A stretch of 33,999 nt of DNA from assembly GCA_002311915.1 (NCBI GenBank), contig DCAF01000053.1, positions 1,164 to 35,162 on the forward strand, written 5' to 3'. Under the pieces are notes generated by a model. It was not told the origin of the DNA. It ran no database searches and saw only the letters and a list, made by a program, of their open reading frames with translations. The number at the start of each line of letters is the position of its first letter. Within the stretch, counting starts at the first letter, position 1. Of the stretch, positions 23,862-31,624 are shown one piece after another. This DNA is from Sulfurovum sp. UBA1140. Its GTDB lineage: Bacteria; Campylobacterota; Campylobacteria; Campylobacterales; Sulfurovaceae. A program made the position numbers and the translations under genes.

Positions 23862-24753
23862 AGGCATTTACACGCTTATTTCTATCAACTTCTTGCTCTT
23901 TATACAACTTAGCACACCCAATAGAAAGCTCACGCACCTTTAAAATATAGTTCTGCCGTTGAGCCTGTGAAATTGCTTTTCGTGCATCCAAGACATTAAA
24001 CGCATGACTTGCCACCATACACTGGTCATAAGCAGGAAGAGGAAGCCCAGCTTCTAAACATAATTTACACTCAGCCGACGCATCATCAAAATCTTTCAAA
24101 AGCTTTTCAATATTGGCTACTTCAAAATGGTACTTAGAGAACTCATACTCACTCTCTTTATGTACATCGGCATAGGTGGTAACTTGATCACCATGTCTGT
24201 TCCACACAATATCAAAAATAGACTCAACCCCTTGCAAGTACATTGCCAAACGCTCAGCACCATAAGTAATCTCAACAGCCACAGGGTCACAAGCAATCCC
24301 TCCTACTTGTTGAAAATAGGTAAATTGAGTCACTTCCATACCATCAAGCCAAACTTCCCAACCAAGACCCCACGCACCAAGTGTTGGTGATTCCCAGTTG
24401 TCTTCTACAAAACGAATGTCATGCTCTTGTAGATTTAAACCCAAATACTCTAAAGAGTTCAAATAAAGCTCTTGAATATTGTCAGGACTTGGTTTAATCA
24501 ATGCCTGAAACTGATAGTAAGCCCCAAGTCTGTTTGGATTCTCTCCATATCGACCGTCAGTTGGCCGTCTACTTGGTGCAACATAAGCTGTACTCCAAGG
24601 CTTAGAGTCTAAGCTTCTAAGTAAAGTAGCAGGGTGAAAAGTTCCTGCTCCTACTGGTATATCATAAGGTTGAAGAATATTACACCCTTGTTCTGCCCAG
24701 TATTGTTGTAGTTTTAGTAGTATTTCACTAAATGTTAAGCTGTTTTTGTTCAA
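23860..24753 (-). CDS. glyQ: Glycyl-tRNA synthetase alpha subunit
   Basis: GlyQ is the catalytic subunit of the alpha2-beta2 glycyl-tRNA synthetase. The 297 residues match the family very closely: SEILLKLQQYWAEQGC, IPVGAGTFHPATLLRSL, VAPSRRPTDGRYGENPNRLG, and EVWLDGMEVTQFTYFQQVGG. The start is TTG 24753 with AAGG at 7 bases. glyS is not adjacent, as in other Campylobacterota. Downstream it leads into the Nif3 gene through a hairpin. Confidence 0.97.
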   Translation of the reverse strand: MNKNSLTFSEILLKLQQYWAEQGCNILQPYDIPVGAGTFHPATLLRSLDSKPWSTAYVAPSRRPTDGRYGENPNRLGAYYQFQALIKPSPDNIQELYLNSLEYLGLNLQEHDIRFVEDNWESPTLGAWGLGWEVWLDGMEVTQFTYFQQVGGIACDPVAVEITYGAERLAMYLQGVESIFDIVWNRHGDQVTTYADVHKESEYEFSKYHFEVANIEKLLKDFDDASAECKLCLEAGLPLPAYDQCMVASHAFNVLDARKAISQAQRQNYILKVRELSIGCAKLYKEQEVDRNKRVNA

Positions 24754-24815
24754 TTTTTTTCCTTAATTATACTAGGAGATTTTTCAAGTTTATTTTTTCT
24801 AAATCATCAAACTCT

Positions 24816-25310
24816 TTATAGTAACACTTCAACCGTACTAGAATCAAGCTCCACTTTTTTAGCTTTACTTACTCTATCCTCTTGAAGCTTCACTTTTAAC
24901 TCATCATCCTGCAATGCCATAATCTGAATCGCCAAGTATGCTGCGTTTACAGCTCCTGCTTTACCGATAGCCACAGTACCAACTGGCATACCTGCTGGCA
25001 TCATAACGGTACTAAGTAAGGCATCTTCTCCTCGTAGCTCTCCTGAAGCCATTGGTACACCTACAATTGGTTTAATGGTACTTGCTGCCAATGCTCCTGC
25101 TAGGTGAGCTGCCATTCCAGCGGCGGCTATGAATACTTGAGCACCTTTGGCTTCTGCCTCTTTCATGTATAGTTTGGTTCGCTCTGGGCTTCTGTGTGCT
25201 GATGAGATAATAAGTTCATAAGGAACACCAAATTTTTTAAGGGTCTCTGAACAATTTTTCATGACCTCATAGTCACTCTTACTACCGATTACAATTGATA
25301 CAAATTTCAT
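24816..25310 (-). CDS. purE: N5-carboxyaminoimidazole ribonucleotide mutase
   Basis: PurE rearranges N5-CAIR to CAIR in purine synthesis. From ATG 25310 the protein has 164 residues, with AGGAG just upstream; a 6-residue longer form from an upstream start is less likely. Class I motifs are visible: VIGSKSDYEVM, ISSAHRSPERT, FIAAAGMAAHLAGALA, and GVPMASGELRGEDALLS. It heads the long minus-strand run toward glyQ. A TATTAT box on the minus strand at 25353-25358 may be its own promoter; it may also be read from the 25470 promoter. Confidence 0.96.
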   Translation of the reverse strand: MKFVSIVIGSKSDYEVMKNCSETLKKFGVPYELIISSAHRSPERTKLYMKEAEAKGAQVFIAAAGMAAHLAGALAASTIKPIVGVPMASGELRGEDALLSTVMMPAGMPVGTVAIGKAGAVNAAYLAIQIMALQDDELKVKLQEDRVSKAKKVELDSSTVEVLL

Positions 25311-25382
25311 TTTTTCTCCTAATAACATGTTCCATATCTGTTTAATAGGCGAATAATATCAATTTTTCTCTTCAAATAACGT

Positions 25383-25463
25383 TTAGAGCCAACTAAAAAT
25401 CCACTCTATAAACTCAATAATCTTCTGAACAATCAATACCATTAAATCTATAAATTTTTCCAT
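25383..25463 (-). CDS. Candidate 26-residue amphipathic membrane peptide, possibly leaderless
   Basis: ATG at 25463 opens a 26-codon frame, MEKFIDLMVLIVQKIIEF then IEWIFSWL, ended by TAA. Charged or polar residues K3, D6, Q13, K14, E17, E20 and S24 repeat every 3-4 positions on a background of Ile, Leu, Val, Phe and Trp, as in an amphipathic membrane helix. There is no Shine-Dalgarno. An extended -10 (TGC-TATAGT) ends at 25470, putting the predicted transcript start at or next to the ATG, so it would be leaderless or nearly so. Size and character recall type I toxins or small membrane regulators, but I know no homologue. It could be chance in AT-rich DNA. Confidence 0.4.
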   Translation of the reverse strand: MEKFIDLMVLIVQKIIEFIEWIFSWL

Positions 25464-25469
25464 GGCATT

Positions 25470-25478
25470 ACTATAGCA
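25470..25478 (-). promoter_or_regulatory. Extended -10 promoter facing purE and the small peptide ORF
   Basis: The minus strand reads TGCTATAGT: a TATAGT hexamer (25475-25470) with the TGN extension. Its 3' end is 34.5 bases from the centre of the FNR-type site at 25498-25511. Confidence 0.45.
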
Positions 25479-25497
25479 CGTTGGTTTAAAAAAAATA

Positions 25498-25511
25498 TTG
25501 AGTTATGTCAA
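25498..25511. promoter_or_regulatory. FNR/CRP-type operator TTGA-N6-TCAA
   Basis: TTGAGTTATGTCAA is a perfect TTGA-N6-TCAA inverted repeat of the kind bound by FNR/CRP-family regulators. Its centre (25504.5) is 34.5 bases from the 3' end of the -10 box on each side (25539 plus, 25470 minus). With initiation 7 bases past the hexamer this equals -41.5 in both directions, the class II activator position. Confidence 0.55.
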
Positions 25512-25533
25512 TACTCTTTTAGGCGATATGCTC

Positions 25534-25539
25534 TATACT
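25534..25539 (+). promoter_or_regulatory. Putative -10 box of the hemerythrin operon
   Basis: TATACT 30 bases before the hemerythrin start, with a predicted transcript start near 25546. There is no -35 hexamer; the FNR-type site takes its place, as at class II activated promoters. Confidence 0.5.
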
Positions 25540-25568
25540 TTCATTACTATATATAAGGATTAATAATA

Positions 25569-26009
25569 ATGATAATTTCAGAATACATGAGAAACGAACA
25601 TCGAGAGTGTGATGAACTCTTTGCAGATACCGAAAAATCAGTAATAGATGGTGATTTTACCAAGGCAGAAGAGCAGTTTCTTCTGTTTGCCGATAAAACA
25701 TTAACCCATTTTAAAAAAGAAGAAGAGTCGCTATTTCCTACCTTTGAAGAGCTTACAGGCAATACCGAAGGACCCACCCGTGTTATGAGATTTGAACATG
25801 AACAGGTACGTGGTCTTTTAGGAAAAATGGCTGAATCGGTCGAAAATAAAGAGACCGATGCCTATCTTTCATTGGCTGAGTCAATGATGATTTTACTTCA
25901 ACAGCACAATATGAAAGAGGAGCAGATGCTCTATGCCATGTGTGATAGAATGATGCCTCAAGAGATAAAAGAGAAGACCCTAAGTACCATGAAAGTGATA
26001 GAGCTTTGA
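25569..26009 (+). CDS. Hemerythrin HHE-domain protein
   Basis: This 146-residue protein is a four-helix bundle with the di-iron ligand pattern of hemerythrin HHE proteins: H11 in MRNEHRECDEL, H47 and E51 in LTHFKKEEESLF, H77 in FEHEQVRGLL, and H113 and E117 in LLQQHNMKEEQMLY. Such proteins bind oxygen or nitric oxide, or help repair iron-sulphur centres under nitrosative stress. AAGGAT lies 8 bases before the ATG. It overlaps the DUF2249 gene by 4 bases (TTGA) and so is the first gene of a three-gene operon. The upstream FNR-type site suggests induction at low oxygen or by NO. The actual ligand is not shown by sequence. Confidence 0.88.
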   Translation: MIISEYMRNEHRECDELFADTEKSVIDGDFTKAEEQFLLFADKTLTHFKKEEESLFPTFEELTGNTEGPTRVMRFEHEQVRGLLGKMAESVENKETDAYLSLAESMMILLQQHNMKEEQMLYAMCDRMMPQEIKEKTLSTMKVIEL

Positions 26010-26260
26010 AAAAAATTCTACTTGATGCAAGGGAGATGCCACACCCCGAACCCTTGCAACATGCTTTAAGTTATCTGCAAAAGATGTCAAACGAAGAGTA
26101 TCTTTATATGCTTAATCGTAAAAAACCCATTCCTCTTATTGAAGTTGCCAAAGAGAAAGTATTTGCTCATCACTCTTATGAAGACAGACCAAACAGCTGT
26201 TGGCATATTCTTATCTGTAAAGATATTGATTGTAACTTAGAGGAGCTGTTGGATGTTTAA
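26006..26260 (+). CDS. DUF2249 domain protein
   Basis: This 84-residue protein starts at TTG 26006, overlapping the hemerythrin stop (TTGA). It shows the DUF2249 pattern LDAREMPHPEPLQHAL, then EYLYMLNRKKPIPLIEVA and a C-terminal beta strand with CWHILICK. DUF2249 is a TusA-like alpha/beta fold found next to hemerythrin and NO-related genes, often fused to them; its biochemical function is not established. The TTG start and overlap suggest translation coupled to the hemerythrin gene. Confidence 0.82.
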   Translation: MKKILLDAREMPHPEPLQHALSYLQKMSNEEYLYMLNRKKPIPLIEVAKEKVFAHHSYEDRPNSCWHILICKDIDCNLEELLDV

Positions 26261-27524
26261 CCAAGGGGGTCTCTCTTTAGAACAAGCCCCACCATTTTTG
26301 GTTGTTCTTCGCTTTTTTATTACTGCCACTACTTTTGGTCTTCTGTTGGGTATATCTCTTTTGGCTTACGGTTCAGAGCTTTTTTATATTGATTACACCA
26401 CACAAATCACTCTTATTCATATTTTAGCCATTGGTGTAATGGCATCTTTTATGTTTGGAGCCTTGTTTCAGATGCTTCCTGTTATTGCAGGGGTGGTTAT
26501 TCAGACCCCCACTAAAAAAGCGATGTTAATTTTAGCACTTCTTACAACAGGTCTAATCACTCAACTGCTAACCTTTAATAGCAATATATCCCTGCTTTAT
26601 GCTGTCTCTGCTTTTTTATTAGGGGGAGGACTGCTTCATGCCACCACCATTATGATACGACGGCTTGTTAAAATAGCTGACCATTCCACTTCATCAAAAG
26701 GGATGCTGTTGGCACTGATTGGCTTTAGTTTGGCTATTTTATTGGGGATTTATCTGCTTCTATCTTTGGGGGGCTATGTTGATGCTACCTTTTTAATACA
26801 AGCCAAAGAGGCACACTACTCTTTTGCCCTATTTGGCTGGGTGGCTCTGCTTATTGTCTCTATTTCGTTTCAAGTGGTAGAGATGTTCTATGTGACCCCC
26901 AAGTATCCTACACTACTAAGCAATTATCTACCTTTGACACTCTTTTCACTTTTAGTTTTAAAAACAGTGTTGATTTTTAGTAGTATCAATACTCAAATGG
27001 TTGATGGGCTTTTAGCCATACTCTTTATAATTTATGCAGGGTTCACCCTTCATCGACTCTATAAAAGAAAACGCCCAACCTCTGATGCAACGGTATGGTT
27101 TTGGCGTTTGGGTATGGGGCTACTCATCATAACCATGCTTCTGTTTTTAGCAGATACTACCGTGGGAACAGATGCCTCTTTAAAATTTGTTAGTTACTTT
27201 ACTTTTATAGGTTTTGCTCTTAGTATTGTCTTTGCAATGATGTATAAAATTGTTCCCTTTTTGACATGGTTTCATCTTTCAAATCAAGGGTACATCGAAG
27301 CCCCAATGATGCATGAGGTAATTCATCCTAAAAAAGCAAAAAATCATTTTGCTATTCATGTGACAACACTTTTACTGTGGGGATTAACTGCCTTCTTTAG
27401 TCAGTTCTATATCTTGGCTTCACTTATGGTTATAATTTCTTTTGGATGGTTACTCTATCATTTAATTTATGCAATGAAAAAGTACAACCATACACAAAAA
27501 CATACCAAAAAAATGGAGTGGTAA
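26253..27524 (+). CDS. 12-helix membrane protein, NnrS/heme-copper-oxidase-subunit-I-like
   Basis: The 423-residue protein is hydrophobic throughout with about 12 membrane segments. Histidines lie inside or at the ends of helices: H56 in TLIHILAIGVMASFMFG, one in LLHATTIMI, one in KEAHYSFALFGWVAL, and one in TWFHLSNQG. This pattern recalls the heme ligands of the heme-copper oxidase and NnrS superfamily, but the NnrS signature GHSG seen in the 7706-8887 gene is absent. It overlaps the DUF2249 gene by 8 bases, with GAGGAG upstream of the ATG. A role in NO or oxygen metabolism is inferred from the operon. It may be a cbb3-like or NO-response protein; I cannot decide. Confidence 0.7.
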   Translation: MFNQGGLSLEQAPPFLVVLRFFITATTFGLLLGISLLAYGSELFYIDYTTQITLIHILAIGVMASFMFGALFQMLPVIAGVVIQTPTKKAMLILALLTTGLITQLLTFNSNISLLYAVSAFLLGGGLLHATTIMIRRLVKIADHSTSSKGMLLALIGFSLAILLGIYLLLSLGGYVDATFLIQAKEAHYSFALFGWVALLIVSISFQVVEMFYVTPKYPTLLSNYLPLTLFSLLVLKTVLIFSSINTQMVDGLLAILFIIYAGFTLHRLYKRKRPTSDATVWFWRLGMGLLIITMLLFLADTTVGTDASLKFVSYFTFIGFALSIVFAMMYKIVPFLTWFHLSNQGYIEAPMMHEVIHPKKAKNHFAIHVTTLLLWGLTAFFSQFYILASLMVIISFGWLLYHLIYAMKKYNHTQKHTKKMEW

Positions 27525-27533
27525 AACGGTTCT

Positions 27534-27557
27534 TATTTGGGCAGAGATGCCCAAATA
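27534..27557. terminator. Bidirectional hairpin with GAGA loop between convergent genes
   Basis: TATTTGGGCA (27534-27543) and TGCCCAAATA (27548-27557) form a perfect 10-bp stem closed by GAGA, a GNRA tetraloop. It lies between the stops of the 12-helix membrane protein and the transglycosylase. No strong U-tract follows on either strand, so it could also act as an mRNA 3'-end stabiliser. Confidence 0.5.
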
Positions 27558-27561
27558 TACA

Positions 27562-28773
27562 CTACTGCTTCCAGTAAGCTTTTCGTATCGCTTGTGCCAA
27601 CTGATGCACTGCCATAGCATAATGGTCTTTTGGGTTGTATCGTGCTATGGCATGAAAGTTAGGCGTTCCCCACCACATCTCATCTTTGTTATATCGGCTT
27701 AGTTTAATAAGCGATACCTCACCTTTGTAACCATAGAAATTATTGGTAGGTCTCATGCCAAGTGAACGCATATGGCTCTGCGAATATCGTGTTCTAAAGC
27801 CTGTAGTAACACCTGTAAACCTTGATTTATTGTAGTAGGTTTGCATGGCAACAGGAATACGTGAATTCCATTTACCCTTTTTCTTAAAAAAATTAGCAAC
27901 ACTTCCAATGGCATCGGCTCTGTTAAATAGGTTGATTTGTCCACTACCATCATGGTCAACGGCGTAATCTCTAAAAGAGTCAGGCATAAATTGAGAGAGT
28001 CCAAAAGCCCCTGCATAAGAGCCTAAAATTAGTCTTGGATCAAGACGCTCTTCTCGTGTCATGAGCAGATAGTTTTCCAATTGCATGGTAAAAAATTTTG
28101 AACGTTTAGGAAACTCAATTGAGATAGAGGTAAGGGCATCTAATACTTTATGCTTTCCTGTGAATCCTCCAAAGTTGGTCTCTACACCGATAATTCCAAT
28201 AATATATTCAGGTGCAACACCATAAAGATGGGAAGCCTTTTCAAGATAGTATCGGTTTTCTTTCCAAAATTTTACCCCTTTTTCTATTCGACTGCTGGTT
28301 AAAAAATTGGCACGATACTTATCCCATGAACCTAAGGTACTTAATTTTGAAGTGGGTTTACTGCTACCAAAGGCACCAATCTTTCTTAACGCCTCTGTAT
28401 CACGACTAACACTTGAAAAGAGAGCATTAAGATAGTTTCGGTCAAATCGGTGTTTGTTTATCATGGTGTTAATAAACTGTTTAAGTTTATAACTACTTCC
28501 ATATGCCCCTTGAAGATAAGGGCTACTGATGCTTCCTGTCTCAAAGATATTATTAGAAACAATGGCTTCTTGAGGGCTAGGTGGTAAGGGAACAGAAGGG
28601 ATATGGGTAATCGTATCAACTGGGGGTGATGATATGTATGTTCCTACAGATGGGGCTGCCTCTATAATGGTAGGGGTTACTGGTGGACAGACCAGTGGGG
28701 GTTGTTCTTTCTGTACACATCCACTGCTAACAAGTAGAATCGAGATGAGTGATAGTGTTGGTAAGTACCTCAT
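27562..28773 (-). CDS. MltB-type lytic murein transglycosylase lipoprotein
   Basis: This enzyme cleaves peptidoglycan glycan strands to anhydromuropeptides. The 403-residue protein has a lipoprotein signal, MRYLPTLSLISILLVSSGC, with C19 as the lipidated cysteine, then a Pro-rich linker (about 22-70). The MltB catalytic domain has the active glutamate E198 in GIIGVETNFGG, LILGSYAGAFGLSQFMP and the EF-hand-like DHDGSGQINLFNRADAIGSV. It has no peptidoglycan-binding domain at the C-terminus. AAAGGAAT precedes the ATG. It faces the preceding operon across a hairpin. A role in cell-wall turnover is well supported; the gene symbol is less certain. Confidence 0.9.
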   Translation of the reverse strand: MRYLPTLSLISILLVSSGCVQKEQPPLVCPPVTPTIIEAAPSVGTYISSPPVDTITHIPSVPLPPSPQEAIVSNNIFETGSISSPYLQGAYGSSYKLKQFINTMINKHRFDRNYLNALFSSVSRDTEALRKIGAFGSSKPTSKLSTLGSWDKYRANFLTSSRIEKGVKFWKENRYYLEKASHLYGVAPEYIIGIIGVETNFGGFTGKHKVLDALTSISIEFPKRSKFFTMQLENYLLMTREERLDPRLILGSYAGAFGLSQFMPDSFRDYAVDHDGSGQINLFNRADAIGSVANFFKKKGKWNSRIPVAMQTYYNKSRFTGVTTGFRTRYSQSHMRSLGMRPTNNFYGYKGEVSLIKLSRYNKDEMWWGTPNFHAIARYNPKDHYAMAVHQLAQAIRKAYWKQ

Positions 28774-28961
28774 TTTTATTCCTTTTTTATGATATTTTAA
28801 TTCCTTAAATTTTTATTTTAACATAAAAATGTGGATTTTTTATTAATTTTTGTTGCCTGAAATATGATGTAAGAAAAGTATAAGTGTCTTCTTATCACGG
28901 ATAAAGAGTCCTCCTACATCGTGTATGCTTGGGGCTTTAATTAAAATTGACCATAACTACT

Positions 28962-29486
28962 TTACATGTAGTTGTTTTTAAACTTTACATAGCGTTTTGC
29001 CGAGGCATAAAGCTCTTTAACTTCGGCATCGGTTAGCTCTCGCACTACTTTGGCAGGGCTTCCTATAATTAAGCTTCGTGGGGGAAAAACCTTATTTTTA
29101 GTTACCAATGCTCCAGCTCCCACAATGGACTCTTTGCCAATTACGGCTCCATCAAGAATGGTCGCACTCATGCCAATAAGACAAGCATCTTCGATGGTAC
29201 AGCCGTGCAACATCACACGGTGTCCTACCGTGACATCATTACCAATAATGGTGGGGTTTCCATCACTCATGTCTGCTTTTTTATGGTGGGTTACATGTAC
29301 CATAGATAGGTCTTGGATATTGCTTCTATCTCCGATGGTAATATGGTGAACATCTCCTCTTACCACACAGCCAAACCATATGGCACTCTCTTCTCCTATT
29401 TGGGTTCGACCAATAACGGTGGCTCCTTTGGCAATCCATGCCCCTTTTTTAAGGGTTGGTGTCCACTCTTTGTATTTAATTGTCAT
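28962..29486 (-). CDS. Gamma carbonic anhydrase family protein (YrdA-like left-handed beta helix)
   Basis: The 174 residues form the hexapeptide-repeat left-handed beta helix of the gamma-CA/PaaY/YrdA family. Metal-site histidines are visible in MVHVTHHKKADM and RVMLHGCTIEDACL, and the hexapeptide series GAWIAKGATVIGRTQIGEES is clear. The catalytic status of YrdA-type members is often doubtful. It begins 8 bases after ppk1, with AGGAGA overlapping the ppk1 stop, so the two form an operon. The 188 bases beyond its stop to the transglycosylase hold no supported gene. Confidence 0.88.
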   Translation of the reverse strand: MTIKYKEWTPTLKKGAWIAKGATVIGRTQIGEESAIWFGCVVRGDVHHITIGDRSNIQDLSMVHVTHHKKADMSDGNPTIIGNDVTVGHRVMLHGCTIEDACLIGMSATILDGAVIGKESIVGAGALVTKNKVFPPRSLIIGSPAKVVRELTDAEVKELYASAKRYVKFKNNYM

Positions 29487-29494
29487 TGTATCTC

Positions 29495-31579
29495 CTATGC
29501 TTTTGCTGTTTTTTTGGTTAGTCGGATGACGTGTTTTGGGATCTCTTCTTTGGCTTCATCATAAATTTTGGTCACATAATCTTCTAAAATATCGTGATTA
29601 TTGATGCCTTTACCCCCCTGTTTAATCTGTTTGTACTCTCCTGAACTTTTGAGTTTCCATCGTAGTTTGCTGTCTTTTAGTTGTAATGAGAGTATCTGTT
29701 TTATCTTCTCTTTAAGAGGAGCATCTTTAATTGGGGTCATAATCTCAATACGACGGATGAGGTTTCTAGACATCAAATCAGCCGATGAGATGTAACACTC
29801 ATTTTGGTCATGTTTAAAGTAGTAGATGCGTGGATGCTCCAGATATTTACCAATAATTGAGTAGACCGAGATATTTTCACTCACCCCTTTAATTGCAGGT
29901 TTTAGTACACAGATACCACGAATAATAAGCTCTATCTTACACCCTTTAATCGAGGCGTGATAGAGTGCTTGGATAATATCAGGGTCAACGAGTGAGTTGG
30001 CTTTAAGAATAATTAACCCCTTCTCTGCAAAAGAGGACTCATGCTCTATCATCGAGAGGAGTTTGGGTTTTATATCGGTGGGTGCAATGACCAAGGTAGT
30101 TAATGCACTGTGATTAGAGAACCCTGTGATGTAGTGAAAAAATCGGGTAGCATCTCGGTTAAACTCCTCTTTGGTGGTAAAGTAACTGACATCGGTATAG
30201 ATTCTTGAAGTGCTAGGATTGTAGTTTCCTGTTCCAATATGCAGATACCCTTGCAGTTTTTTCCCTTTTCGTTTGGTAATTTGTGCTATTTTGGCATGAA
30301 CTTTTAGCCCTGTAATTCCATAAATAACATGAGCCCCTGCCTCTTCAAGAGCTTTTGCCCAATGTAAGTTGTTCTCTTCATCAAATCGTGCTTTAAGTTC
30401 AACCAATACAGTAACCTGTTTGCCATCTAACGCTGCACGAATCAAGGCTTTAACAATGGGTGAGTTTTTCCCCACACGATAAAGGGTCATACGCATCGAA
30501 AGGGTGTCGGGGTCTTTTGATGCCTCTTCAATAAAACGCACCACAGGGTCAAAACTCTCATAAGGGTGATAAAGAAGCACATCTTTTTTTTCGATGACTT
30601 CAAAAATATCGTTGTTGTCTCCTAGAGGTGGTAGGGTTTTTGGAGTATAGGTTGGCAGGGTAAGATGTGCCAATGCCTCTTGCCCCACAATATGCCAAAG
30701 GGTTCCTAAGTTAAGAGGAATTTTATAGTAATAGATGTCATGAGGGTCAAGCTTTAGGTGGGTGGTTAAAAACTCAATAAGCTCCTCATCTGAATCTTCC
30801 ATCAGTTCAAGGCGTACCAATGTTCCTCGGTTTCTTGCACGGATTCCCTCTTCGAGTATCTCCATAAAGTCATCGGCTTCCTCCTCTTCTATCTCTATAT
30901 CAGCATTTCTTGTGACTCTAAAAGGAGTAGAAGCAATTTTTTTAAATCCATAAAAAAGCTCTGTGCTAAAGTGATCAACCACCGATTCAATAGGTACAAA
31001 GCAGTGTCCAATTTCTAAAAATCTAGGAAGTATACGGGGTATTCTAATGAGTCCATATTTGGTATTGCCTTGTTTGTCTTCAAATTTAAGTGCCAAAGCA
31101 AAACTAAGATTGTTTAGATGTGGAAAAGGGTGTGTTGCATCAATGGCAATGGGCATAATAACAGGATAAATCTGTTCAAAAAACTGCTCTTTTATAATCT
31201 CTTTTTGTTTGTCCGAGAGTTTGGCATAAGGTTTAATGGTAACATCATGCTCTTTTAAATCTTTCATAATCTCTTTAAACGAAGACTCTACCGTGCGTTG
31301 TTCTTTATGTAAGGTCTTATGAATGGCTTCGAGTTGCTCACTTGGGGTTAGTTTATCAATGGCTGTCTCTTGGATACGTGCTTTAAAAAGTGACTTTAAA
31401 CCTGCCACACGAATCATATAGAACTCATCAAGATTGGTACCATAAATGGCAATGAACTTCATACGTTCTAAAGGAGGCAATGCATGGTCTTTGGCTTGGG
31501 CAAGTACACGGGTATTGAACTTTAGCCATGAGAGTTCACGATTGAAGTAGAGGTCGGGGGAGGTTAAATCAATGGACAT
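29495..31579 (-). CDS. ppk1: Polyphosphate kinase 1
   Basis: PPK1 polymerises the gamma phosphate of ATP into polyphosphate. The 694-residue protein has normal length and starts YFNRELSWLKFNTRVLAQA. The autophosphorylation histidine H428 lies in TGLKVHAKIAQ, and the second catalytic histidine H590 in YYFKHDQNECYI, matching E. coli H435 and H592. YLHIGTGNYNPSTSRIYTD lies between them. It runs into the carbonic anhydrase-like gene. Its promoter-like box at 31607-31615 abuts a 93-base inverted repeat. Confidence 0.97.
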   Translation of the reverse strand: MSIDLTSPDLYFNRELSWLKFNTRVLAQAKDHALPPLERMKFIAIYGTNLDEFYMIRVAGLKSLFKARIQETAIDKLTPSEQLEAIHKTLHKEQRTVESSFKEIMKDLKEHDVTIKPYAKLSDKQKEIIKEQFFEQIYPVIMPIAIDATHPFPHLNNLSFALALKFEDKQGNTKYGLIRIPRILPRFLEIGHCFVPIESVVDHFSTELFYGFKKIASTPFRVTRNADIEIEEEEADDFMEILEEGIRARNRGTLVRLELMEDSDEELIEFLTTHLKLDPHDIYYYKIPLNLGTLWHIVGQEALAHLTLPTYTPKTLPPLGDNNDIFEVIEKKDVLLYHPYESFDPVVRFIEEASKDPDTLSMRMTLYRVGKNSPIVKALIRAALDGKQVTVLVELKARFDEENNLHWAKALEEAGAHVIYGITGLKVHAKIAQITKRKGKKLQGYLHIGTGNYNPSTSRIYTDVSYFTTKEEFNRDATRFFHYITGFSNHSALTTLVIAPTDIKPKLLSMIEHESSFAEKGLIILKANSLVDPDIIQALYHASIKGCKIELIIRGICVLKPAIKGVSENISVYSIIGKYLEHPRIYYFKHDQNECYISSADLMSRNLIRRIEIMTPIKDAPLKEKIKQILSLQLKDSKLRWKLKSSGEYKQIKQGGKGINNHDILEDYVTKIYDEAKEEIPKHVIRLTKKTAKA

Positions 31580-31606
31580 ATATTTCTACCTATAATTTTT
31601 TGAGGT

Positions 31607-31615
31607 ATTATAGCA
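31607..31615 (-). promoter_or_regulatory. Extended -10 promoter for ppk1
   Basis: The minus strand reads TGCTATAAT about 28 bases before the ppk1 ATG. The inverted repeat 31625-31717 starts 10 bases upstream of it and so overlaps the -35 region. Confidence 0.5.
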
Positions 31616-31624
31616 TATTGAGGT

